Made by a program: the position numbers and the translations under genes. The notes below the pieces were generated by a model. The model ran no database searches and was not told the origin of the DNA. It saw only the letters and a program-made list of their open reading frames with translations. This document shows, in pieces, positions 41,501 to 51,000 of a stretch of 64,000 bases of DNA; the first letter of the stretch is position 1; each line of letters begins with the position of its first letter. The DNA is from Sternotherus odoratus (taxonomy: Eukaryota > Chordata > Testudines > Kinosternidae), in NCBI GenBank assembly GCA_032164245.1, contig JAVMKO010000001.1:80845892-80909891 (forward strand). Direction: 5' to 3'.

Positions 41501-44500
41501 TTCTCCTCCTCCCACGCACAACAGGGTGCCCTGCTGGATCCATGCGATAGGATGAACCCCGCAGAGCCCCCGGCAGGAGTGACGCTGACTCACTCTGGGG
41601 ACAAGGCTCCGCTAAGCTTAGTTCCCTTCTGAAAAGTCATGGGGATGGGCTCGTCCTATGAAAGGAGGGAGACAGGAGACTGGTTGTTAAGCCCCTTGGG
41701 CTGGGACTTGGAAGAGCTCAGTTCAGTTCCTGCCTCTGCAACAGGCTTCCTGTGTCAAGCCACTTCCCCTTTGGCTGCTCCGGTTCCCCATCTGCAGGAT
41801 GGGCAGGACGGTACTTCCTTGCATCACAGGGCTGTTGTCGGAGGGTTTACAGCCAGAAGGGAACGCACATCTCTGGCCTGATTTCCTGAGAAGGTCATTA
41901 ATGCTTGTGAGACACCCACATAGCACGGTGCTACAAGCGCCTCGACAGATCCTTTGTGTGGCACAGACTAAGCGCCGCCATGAGTGATGAGTGCGCTCAT
42001 TCCTGCTGGTGTCTCGCTTGTGTGGGGAGAAGTCCGGGGTTGAAAACCCACAGAGACAAGCATTTCCCCTTTCAGCCCAGCAGAAGGGAGGGGGTCCCCT
42101 CCGGGGCAAGGCAGGTGTTCCATTAGGGGAGCAGCGTGTGGGTAGTGAAGCAAAGAGCTGCTTGAATAGGAAGAAGATAGGACTTGGAGAGACGTGGGGA
42201 CCCCATTGGCAAGCAGGGGCTGAATGTGAGAAAGCCAGGACTGAATGAACACATGATTGATTCCTGCTGTCTCTGGCCGGAGGGGTTTCCTGTTCCAGGC
42301 CAGGCCGGCGGGGTAGGGGGGAGAGTGCGGTGATCAGGAGCTTTGTCTCTTTTCCCCGCAGGTGACCATGTGGTATTCACAAACTGCTCCACAGAGCATA
42401 GCCACCCAGCCCTCTCTTGCAAGATGGCAGCCGAGTTCGATGCGTTCTTGGCCAGCGGCCTGAGGTGAGCAAGTAGGGGTGGCCAGTGGCCTGTGAGCAG
42501 GGGCATGGGAGGGAACTGGTAGGGATGGGAAGCTGGCACTGCCAACTGATGGCTGCTTGTGTGATTAAGAGGCGGCTGTGAGTGGAGTTCCAGTGGGAAA
42601 GGATGAAGAGGGGTCTCGTTTGCAGAGGTGCTGATTAACGGGCATCAGCGTATTGCTGCACACGACCTCTATGAATGAGACCCCTGACAAGAAGCTGAGT
42701 CAGCAGCACCCTCCTGACCTAACCTCCTCTTCTCTGTCTCCCTGTCTGTTGCCAGCTGGTTTTGCCACTTGGATGATGATAACTACCTAAACCCACAGGC
42801 CCTCTTGAAGCTCTTGTCTTCCTACTCTCCAGCCCGGGACATTTACATTGGGAAGCCCAGCCTAAACCGGCCCATCCAAGCCTCCGAAACAATGCCCAAC
42901 AATCAGACGGTAAATCCTGCCCCCCAGCAACAGGGCCAAACAGCTGACTGGGTCATTGGGGATTCAGAAGGGAGCTGATGGTTCTTGTCAAACCCCCAAA
43001 AGAGGAGGGCTCCAGGCCTGGCCGCCACTGGACCCAATCTGGTCCCATGCAATCTGTGTTCAGAGTCCCAAGGAGGCCATGCTGAGAATACTCAATTAGG
43101 GCAAACTATAAAGAATGGAGCAGCCAATCCCCCAAATTGGTGGCTATTCTAATACTTAGTTAACAACAAAACAGCTTCTATAATATCTTATTGGTTACTT
43201 AGAAGCCGAGAACATAGTTCCCTTAAAGCAATCCAGCCCTTTAGATGAGAATTATTGAAAATCTTGTTCATCGTCTGAAAAAGTTCTACCAAACCCAAAA
43301 GATTGGACACACTGCCCATCAAGTTAATGAATAGTCTAGATTTTACCTAAATAGATGCTTACAGACAGTTCTTATTAACATACCTAAAATGTATTAAAAA
43401 AAGAAAAGCAGGAGTATTGATTAAAAGGTCATTATACACAGTCATGAATAGAGTCCTTAGATCAGGTTCATCTTAGATCAGGTTCATAGGAGAGATGGTG
43501 AGCTCTAGAACTGCAAAGAGTTCGTTCAGAATTGGTCTATAGGTTCAGTCCAATGTTCAGCATCAGGGTGACCCAGAATGGAACTGGAGATCTCAATCTT
43601 GTGACTCAAACTTCCCTCGATGCAGCATAAACAGATCTGAGATTAAAAGGATCAGATCCCAAGAGCCCTTTATACAGTTTCTGGGCAGCCTTTTTCTGGG
43701 CGTGCAGTTCTTGGATGAACAATAGTGTCTTCAAAGCAACCTCCTATTTCCTAAACACCTCTGGTAATTAGGTACATGGATTAACATAAGGCAATTGCCT
43801 ATCTCCCACCACGTGCAGGTGATTTTCTATATTCTCCAAAGAGAAATCAAGACAGTGATATCATTCCAGTTACAGCTCATTGTACTGTTAATATCTCCTT
43901 TTGATCTCCGAATGAATAGAAGACAGTGCTAGGCAGGAACTGTTTGGTTACGGTGTTCATCTCTAGCCATATCTATATAAACACACAAAACCAGAAATGT
44001 TAGCTACTAATGTGTCTCTAAAGGTTAACTCTGGGTCAATTAGCCTGCAAGTTGCTTAACCCTTTCTGGTCCTGTGTCACACAACCGCAACAGCATGTGC
44101 AGGCTCAGTCTGAGCAATGCACGGCCCAGAAAGGAAGAGAGACAGTCACACACATACTGCTCCTCAATGGGAACCCCATCTGCTAAGGGATTCATCCCAT
44201 ACTGCTCTACCAATAGGACGTCTGCGGTTCAGAGGGACCACCCCTTCTCTGAGTGGGGGGAGAATTCCACCTCTATGTCCAGCTCATCTGCCCTCATGGC
44301 TGGACTCCTCATCTCTCCCACGTGGGCCCCTCTTTGCTACTGGGCTGAGGGAAGAATTCTGGTCCTATGGTAGTAGCACAGTTGTCCTGCATTTTCACCC
44401 AGCTGATGCCGGGAAGCCAGGCGCCCCTCTGTTCCACCCCATGTTGTGGTGCCAAAGGTGGGTTCTAGCTGGGTCTGGGTGTGTATCTAATGGCCAGTGC

Positions 44501-46408
44501 TTTGGTGTTGAGGCCTGTGACGCCCATTGGTGAGCCCCTTCCCTTTCTCTGCTCTTCCCTCCCCAGAGGTCCGTGCGCTTCTGGTTCGCTACTGGAGGGG
44601 CAGGATTCTGCATCAGCCGCAGGCTGGCTGTCAAGATGGCACCTTGGGCCAGGTGAGCTGTGAAACCAATAGATATGTGAGCATGAGAAACCCAGGGGAA
44701 TGTTATGGAAGATGGTGAAAGAGTTGGGGTGTGTGTGTGTGTATGTGAGCACACGGAGAGTGTGTAAGGGAGGACACAGTGCGGGTGTGCCTACCCAGCT
44801 GTGAGTGTGCAAGAGCAGGTAGGTAAGAGCATGTATTTGTGGTAGCTCCTAGAGGCCTCACCCGAGCTGAGTTGGCATGGAAGTGGGTATCTATCTAAGC
44901 TTTTGCCGTGTAAACAGACAGAATTGGACAGCCCCCTGCCTCTTCCCAGCCAGGGCGATGTGAATCTCTGAGGTCAGTGGAGTTACCCCGGGGATGATTC
45001 TGGCTCCTAGTCTCTCATCCCGCTCCAAGACGATGTCTGTATTTCCCCACCGACCAAGGCAGCCCATTCTCTTCCAGCGGCAGTAGCTTCCTGAGCACCT
45101 CGGAACTCATCCGCCTCCCGGACGACTGCACCGTGGGCTACATCGTTGAGTGCAAACTGGGCGGGCGTCTGCTTCCCAACGCGCTCTTCCACTCTCACCT
45201 GGAGAACCTGCAGCTGATCCCCAGGCCCCAGCTCCCGCAGCAGGTGAGTGGGGAAGGGGAGGGAGAAGGAGAGGTTGGAGAAGGGATTTGGAGGGGGCAG
45301 GGGGGAGAGGAGCGGCACAGGCGGGCGATGACTCACGTCACTCCGGCGGTAATTGGGACCCTGATTGAATCAACCGCACATTATTTCAATGAGGTTTTCC
45401 TGACAAATGCATCCCTAGACGCGTCTCTGCAATGATGGGCAAAGGATGAAAAGGCAATTAACTAGCCAGTAAAACTGCTGCCCGTCAAAGAGCAGGGGGA
45501 GGGGCTCCCTTCTGGAGCTGCAGCACGGCCAGAGGAAGTACCTGTTGCCCACCCAGGGGGCCCAGGCGATGTAGCCCCCCATGTCATGGAGGAAGGGGGA
45601 GAGATGGGAGCTGGAGGAAATGAAGGTGAGGAGGGGGCGAAAGGCTGTAGCCCGGCCCTGTAAATCAGCCTGGGCAGAGGGGAGAAGCAGTGGGGATCTG
45701 GGTGTAGGATGCAAAGCTTGTAGAGCGGCTCCCGGCTGGGGGATGATGGGAGCGTCCGTAGCCCATGCACACAAAAGCGGAGAGCCGCCAAAGCTGCCCC
45801 CTTGTTCCCTAATTTCCCCCTTTCCTTTCTCATGGTCTTTCCCTGCAGGTCACCCTCAGTTATGGTGTCTTCGAGAAGAAACTCAACACCGTTGAGCTGG
45901 CCGGCCCCTTCTCCCAGCGCGATGACCCCTCCAGGTGGGTCCCCGAGTCTCTGGCTCGTTTGGCCTGCTCCCAAGGTCTCCTGTGAAAGCTGGGTTGGAA
46001 TAGAGCATGGGCAGGGGCAGGCTGCTGCTCAGGAGCGAGGTGTGTTGGCAGAGCTGTGGAGCTGGAGCTGGAATCCCGCCTTCCCTGTTGTCTGTGGCAT
46101 TTCGCTTTGGCCCTGGCGGGGGTTGGGCCCATGTTGCCGCTGGTTGGGTCTGGATCCAGGGCTCACCTCTAACCGTCCTCATGTCCTTGTGAAGTTTCAG
46201 CGTCTGGAGGCATACGTGTAGAGCACTCGCCGCAGTGCAGAGCGTGAGCAGCTGGCGTGGGATGGGGCACCAGGGAGACATGCTCCTCCCACGCCTCTTT
46301 ATTTGGCCGTGACGGCGCACGCCTAACCTTCCTCCTCTCTCCCGCAGGTTCCAATCCCTCCACTGCCTTCTCTACCCGGACACGTCCTGGTGCCCGCGGC
46401 CCATCTGA
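35182..46408 (+). CDS. MFNG: MFNG, manic fringe beta-1,3-N-acetylglucosaminyltransferase, 8 exons
   Basis: A Golgi type II membrane glycosyltransferase that transfers GlcNAc from UDP-GlcNAc to O-fucose on Notch EGF repeats, which shifts the Notch response toward Delta-type ligands. The joined exons give 1059 nt, 352 residues plus TGA. Seen: short cytoplasmic MRRPLLRC, signal-anchor (about residues 9-24), a stem, catalytic start [20 protein letters not shown], metal-binding DDD at 175-177 within [17 protein letters not shown], and the paired Cys of [12 protein letters not shown]. Sequons lie at N142 and N218. The human protein has 321 residues; the extra length here is in the stem. LFNG and RFNG are the paralogues. 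The position after CARD10 fits MFNG. Confidence 0.96.
37545..38434 (+). mobile_element. CR1 LINE, 5'-truncated, reverse-transcriptase remnant
   Basis: [11 protein letters not shown], with the FADD catalytic motif of reverse transcriptases, is encoded from about 37565, followed by [20 protein letters not shown] and LGRKNQ, typical of the CR1 ORF2 C-terminus. The frame breaks near 37821 and the element continues to the CR1 3' end, GACCTCTCGAGGTCCCTTCC and a TGTGATTCTATGAA tail. It is a dead copy. Confidence 0.92.
39365..39605 (-). repeat. MIR-type SINE
   Basis: GGGGAAACTGAGGCACAGAG, then TTTGCCCGAGGTCATCCAGT and GTGGCAGAGCTGGGACTAGA, are the antisense MIR core, well preserved. A segment with CACTAGGTGCTGCACACACA precedes it. 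Confidence 0.85.
41373..41421 (+). CDS. MFNG: MFNG exon 2
   Basis: Acceptor TTTTCTTAG, donor GTAACC. It encodes residues 119-135 ([17 protein letters not shown]), aligning with the human TFVFTDSPDKGLQERLG. It ends in phase 1. Confidence 0.94.
41690..41945 (+). repeat. MIR-type SINE, sense
   Basis: GTTCCCCATCTGCAGGATGG, then ATCACAGGGCTGTTGTCGGA and CATTAATGCTTGTGAGACAC, are a decayed MIR core and tail on the plus strand, in MFNG intron 2. Confidence 0.7.
42362..42464 (+). CDS. MFNG: MFNG exon 3
   Basis: Acceptor TCCCCGCAG, donor GTGAGC. It encodes residues 135-169: [20 protein letters not shown] and [11 protein letters not shown], nearly the same as the mammalian sequence. It contains the sequon NCS at 142. 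It ends in phase 2. Confidence 0.96.
42756..42909 (+). CDS. MFNG: MFNG exon 4 (DDD metal-binding motif)
   Basis: Acceptor CTGTTGCCAG, donor GTAAAT. It encodes residues 169-220, with [20 protein letters not shown], the DxD-type motif that binds Mn2+-UDP-sugar, and [12 protein letters not shown]. It ends with sequon NQT at 218-220. Phase 0 out. Confidence 0.96.
43015..44095 (-). mobile_element. AT-rich LTR-like element in MFNG intron 4
   Basis: The block is much more AT-rich than the surrounding gene. On the minus strand it has a TATAAAG-like box near 43671 and TTAATAAG near 43376, in promoter then poly(A) order. No clean termini or target duplication could be found, so both edges and the LTR label are tentative. 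No retroviral protein frame is present. Confidence 0.4.
44567..44652 (+). CDS. MFNG: MFNG exon 5
   Basis: Acceptor CTCCCCAG, donor GTGAGC. It encodes residues 221-249: [20 protein letters not shown] and MAPWA, the conserved sugar-donor pocket region. It ends in phase 2. Confidence 0.95.
45078..45243 (+). CDS. MFNG: MFNG exon 6
   Basis: Acceptor CTCTTCCAG, donor GTGAGT. It encodes residues 249-304: [40 protein letters not shown] and [10 protein letters not shown]. Phase 0 out. Confidence 0.96.
45849..45934 (+). CDS. MFNG: MFNG exon 7
   Basis: Acceptor TCCCTGCAG, donor GTGGGT. It encodes residues 305-333: [20 protein letters not shown] and FSQRDDPS, aligning with the human [13 protein letters not shown]. 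It ends in phase 2. Confidence 0.95.
46348..46408 (+). CDS. MFNG: MFNG exon 8 (C-terminus and stop)
   Basis: Acceptor CTCCCGCAG. It encodes residues 333-352: [20 protein letters not shown], then TGA at 46406-46408. The final Cys pair is conserved in fringe proteins. Confidence 0.95.
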
Positions 46409-47160
46409 GTTCCCACACCCAAAGGGTCCCGCTCGGGCCAGCGACCCTCCGTTCGCGTCGTGTGTGGGAGGGCACTCAGGGAGCCCTGGGCGCTCCCCCT
46501 CCCCTTCACAGTGACCGTCCTCGGGCCGCACGCTGCAGCTAGCCGTAGCTTTGTGGGTCAGTGCTGGCTGAGCACGGCCCAGGGTGAGAGGGTAGGATCC
46601 CGGTGAAGATGTGGAAGGACGCTGTTGGTGAGACACCTCAGATGCAATCCAGTTTCCCACGGGCGCTGGGACACTTGTGTGGGGTGAAGCCGACATGCCT
46701 CTGGTAATGTTGACAGTGTAGTTGTAGCCCTGTTGGTCCCAGGGTATTCGAGAGACAAGGTGGGTGAGGTAACCTTATGCCTCTATTAACACAGGGAGAC
46801 TTTGGCCACAGCTCTGGATGTGCAGGAATAGATGGTGACCTGATGCCCCCTGCTGCCTGGATGGAGTATATCTCTGTGTGCATCCTGAGCCACGCTGGGG
46901 CCGAGTGTGAATGGAGTGTACAGCCGGCCCTTGCTTCAGTCTCTGCTGGGCAGGTCCTCTCCTCCCTTTATGCCCCCAAACCCTTCCACACTGCGCCTGG
47001 GCTGGACAAGAGGCTTTTCTCTCCTCCCATTGGCTGAGCCTCTGCTGGCCAGGGCTCCACCCGCCCCAGACCCCTTGCTAAGCCTCTGCTTAGATAGTTT
47101 GGCGACGTTCTCAGGTCAGAGACCATTCGTTTCAATAAAATGAGTGTGATCACCTCGTGC
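46409..47160 (+). other. MFNG: Probable MFNG 3' UTR
   Basis: It runs from the stop to the poly(A) signal at 47134-47139. It includes a dispersed reptilian repeat fragment at about 46707-46775 (GTAGTTGTAGCCCTGTTGGT and GAGACAAGGTGGGTGAGGTA). Confidence 0.6.
47134..47139 (+). terminator. MFNG: Poly(A) signal AATAAA for MFNG
   Basis: AATAAA is followed within 10 bases by GT-rich TGAGTGTGATC, a normal cleavage-site setting. It is the first good AATAAA after the MFNG stop. Confidence 0.65.
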
Positions 47161-48079
47161 TAGATCAGCCCCAGAGAAGCGCCACAGCGGGACTGCCCTG
47201 GGAAGGGGCCGGGAACCGGTGCGCTGGGTTCTTCCAGGTGGGTGGAGGCGTGGGTGGTTTGTGCATTATTCAAGTAGGGATATCTCTCTGTCTCTCCTGA
47301 GCACTCTCCCTTTTCTCTGTGCCATTGGGGATTGGAATAATCCCTCTGTCTAATGACCAGCCTGTCCTTTGAGATTAGCCTCCAGCCTCCACCTGGCGGG
47401 AGGGGATGCGAGAGGATAGACTTAAAGAAGGATTTGGAGTGGGAGAAAGGGAGAATGAGGTAGAAGACGGGAGGAGGAGATAGCGAAGGAGCACACAGGA
47501 GCAGATTGGAGGTTGTGGATTTAAAAGCCATGCCAAAAAACCCTAATTCACTGTGGAGTGAAAACGGAAGGCCCAATAGCTTATTACCCCTGCTCTTCAG
47601 ACCTCCGGACGCTAGGGGGCAGCTTCATCTGCTCTGCACTCCTAGCTCAGTGCAGCAGAGAAGGGAAGGAGGCGTGAGAAGGAGAGGTGGGACATGCAGG
47701 ATTGCGAACTGTTTAGAGCATTTCCAGATCCTGGGGGGAATGGTTCTTGCCCTGGACTGAGCTTGTGTTACCCAAAGGTCCCTCCTAGGTTATGGGAAAT
47801 GAATAGCAGTTCTGTTTTGTCCTTGCTCACAGAGAGAGCAGTCTGGGGGGAGGCTAAAAAGCAAAGAAGTCACTTTCAATGGCAAGGGATGTTGTGAATA
47901 AAAGAAATGTAAAGTGGTTGCCTTTCCAAGGGAAGGTGTTTTTCACAAGCCAGTGGCGTACGAGGGGGATCTCTGGCGTTCCGTGAGAATGCAGATGAAC
48001 GTGCGGGTGTGATCTCCCTACAGAGCCATCCAGTTTGGAAGAGAAATCTTTAACATGGGATAAGACAACTGCATCTCTT
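47161..48079. other. Intergenic, nothing recognised
   Basis: No coding frame with family similarity and no clear repeat. It lies just downstream of MFNG. Confidence 0.4.
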
Positions 48080-48736
48080 GGGGTATGGCTAGACTAGAGA
48101 TTATAGCGCGTTTTTTTTGTAGCGCTTCCCAATGTAACGCAATAGGTATCGGGCTAGAGCCTGTGCAGATTGAAACCCTATAGCGCTAAAGAATGGATAC
48201 ATTTGTAGCACTTCTGGTGGCAGTGACAGTAGCGGGATAGGGCAGGTATCCCAGCATTCAGCTGGGTGCAACGTGCTTTGCAAAGGAGGGGGGGTAAGGG
48301 GGAATAGGGAACGTGTAGGCAGTGAGACAAGTTGAGGCTGTCAGTGATTAGGAAACTGACCAGGCTCTGCAGTGCACTCACACAGCTTGATCGGTCAGCA
48401 TTTCCGGTGCATATCGGCTGTGAGTTTTAAGAAAGAAACTGATCAGCTACTTCCTGATTCTTCCCCCCTTTTTCAAAACAACATTGACGTCATTTGCCTT
48501 AAATGGCTTGTTGATTCCCTTACAGCATAATGAGTTATTCCTGGGTGGTCACATTCCCACCCTTGCGCTACAGCGCTAGCGCTAAAAGCCTTCTGCCTTT
48601 CGAAAAGGAGGTTTAATACTGGAGCTTTAAACAGTGAGTCATTTAGCAAAATCTCACTTTGAAGTGTGTACGCTACGAAAATTATAGCGCTACTGGAGGG
48701 TTTTAGCGCTGCAAAGTGCCAGTCTAACCATACCCT
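48080..48736. mobile_element. DNA transposon with AGCGCT-rich ends, 657 bp
   Basis: GGGGTATGGCTAGACT at the left pairs with AGTCTAACCATACCCT at the right. The sub-terminal DNA repeats the palindrome AGCGCT at about 48120, 48183, 48571, 48577, 48686 and 48706. No transposase. The target duplication is not clear, so the superfamily is open. Confidence 0.75.
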
Positions 48737-51000
48737 TGCAGTCAGCGTGGTGGAGGCATAGGGAGAACACCACTGGGTCTTTGCCATTTTGCAAACCAGT
48801 CACCCCAACCCCCTGCAAAGGAACTACAATTGGCCTGGCTTGCACTGCAGTCCCTTGTGGAGGATACTGAAGGGTTAAAAATCACATGGTTCAAAGGTGT
48901 TTCCACCTGGGCAGAGAGGGTTCAAGAATTGAAAGCGTGCTTTGATTTTTGTAGAAGAATACAGTGGCTTCTTGTCCCTTTCCAATCCAACCATTTCTTC
49001 CAGTCAGTGATCAGCCTCTGAAGAAGCAGACGGCTCTCAAGTCCTGCTTTCTGTCGCAAGAAATGCACCCTTTCATCTGGAAACTCCTCTCTGATGACCA
49101 GGAACAAAGACTTGCTGATAACAATTACTTCTCCCTGGGTGTATAATGGTTTCCTTGCACAGTGAGGGGAGCCCAGTAACCATACGAATCAAAGCCATTG
49201 AGAGTGAAGTCACCCACACTGCAGGAGTAAGTGTGTGACAATCCATTGAGAATAAGAATGAGCTTGAAGTCCCTGGGTTAAGAGATGTGATTTGGGGTTT
49301 CAGGTTAACCAGAACAGGAAAAAGCTTCTGGCTGGCCTAAGCCAGCCTAGTACCTAAGAGAGGAGGCTACAGTGTCTGATTCCCTCTCCCCGTTTGAGAT
49401 CTCACCTCATATACATTCAGTGCTTAGATTAAAAAAGCCAATCATATCTGAAGAGTGACAGCAGGGGCAGGCACAGCACAACACAGTGGGGGGGAGGGGG
49501 GGAGAGGGAGGCGGAGGATGACCAGACAGCAAATGTGAAAAACTGGGATGGGGGTGGGGGGGTAATAGGAGCCTATAGAAGAAAAAGACCCCAAAATCGG
49601 AACTGTCCCTATAAAATCAGGACATCTGGGGGAGGTGACTAAACAACAAACTCTGAGTCTTGTGGGCAGACAGGCTGTGGAAATAGGAGGCAAAGGCTGG
49701 GCCTTGTCTGGTGTAAACCGACACAGCCCCGTTTACCCCAGCCGAGAATCGGTCCCTGAAAGGGCCAAGCCCTTCAGCATGTGTGCGAGTCCAAACCTTC
49801 TTACACGGGTGGAACATTTCCTCGCCGGCCCAGCATGCACCACTCCTGTGGAGAACATCTGCTCTCAGGAAAAGCCTGCGAATTAATGAGAGGAGGAGGA
49901 TGTGGAGGAAAGCAGGGTTGTGTTACAGGGAACTACAAAAGGGCCTGGGGTAACTGCTCCGGTGCTGTACTCCTCAAAGCAGACAAAGGGATCCAAGAGC
50001 ATTTCTTTAAGCACAAAAAAGCCAGCTTAAGGGGATACTGGCAACTTGAAATCTGATCAGTGTTACAGCCTTGCCTTAAAATCAGTTTTGAGAGCTATCC
50101 CCTCCCCCGAGTCAGGGCTTTACCATCTCGTTTTCCTGAACACTCTAATGGGAAAGATTTTGTGGGTTTTTTTCACTGTTCTCTGTGGCACCATTTTGAG
50201 GCTTGAGCTGTTCTGACCAGCTCTGTTAGCGCTTTGTCTCTCCCTGGCTGCTTTGAGAAACTCGCCCAAAGAGATGAAACTGACTAAGGTCCCAGGCCCG
50301 CAACTGACTGAGCAGACTCCCGTGACTGGAGTGGGGGGGGCCGCGTGGCACAGTTCTCATGATCAGGGCCTAACTGACTAACCACAAAGGGTGAAATCCT
50401 GGTTCTACTGGTATCAATGGGAGTTTTGCCTCTGACTTCACAGGCGCTAAGATTTCACTCCATGAGGGGAAATGGTGACACTAACTGTGCACAGAGCGTC
50501 ATCGAAGACACAAAGGAAACAAGACGGAAAAGCTAGTGACAGCTCTTTGTCCCCCCCCCCTGTTTTTTCAGGTAGTATCATCCGGGGTGTCACTTGTGAC
50601 AAAAGCAAGTAAAAGAAACTCAGAGAGGACTGTGGTGGCTGAGTTGATGGGGCCCCTTAACTGCCGTCCCTTGCCAACTTGAATTTTCTGCCTGGTGCAA
50701 TTTGATCAAACTTGAGTTCCAAGAAAGCTAAAATCTAATTTCTTTCACTGTTTCAAATGCATGTGATTAATTATGGAGCCCAAGATGGTTTTTTTGCCCA
50801 TCTCTGATGTTTAAATTGCTTCCCAGGATTTAGTGAGCCCAAGTTAGTCATTCAGACCTCTCGTCTGAATGCACCTCATTACAGCGCCCATTGCTTTCTG
50901 TTCCTGGAGCCAGAACTTGTTATCAGCAAGCTTTGAGAAAAATTAAATGGGACGCTTTGTGCTTGGATTCTCTGTATCTAGCCTGTCTCCTGCTGGAAAT
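48737..51000. other. Intergenic, mostly unrecognised
   Basis: Apart from the MITE at 49510-49640 and a dispersed CAATGGGAGTTTTG motif (50385-50460), I see no gene or repeat that I can name. Confidence 0.4.
49510..49640. mobile_element. Short hAT-like MITE remnant
   Basis: GATGACCAGACAGCAAATG, then GAACTGTCCCTATAAAATCA and GGACATCTGGGGGAGGTGAC, look like a decayed short relative of the TAGGGTGACC-ended element at 29829-31358. Confidence 0.55.
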
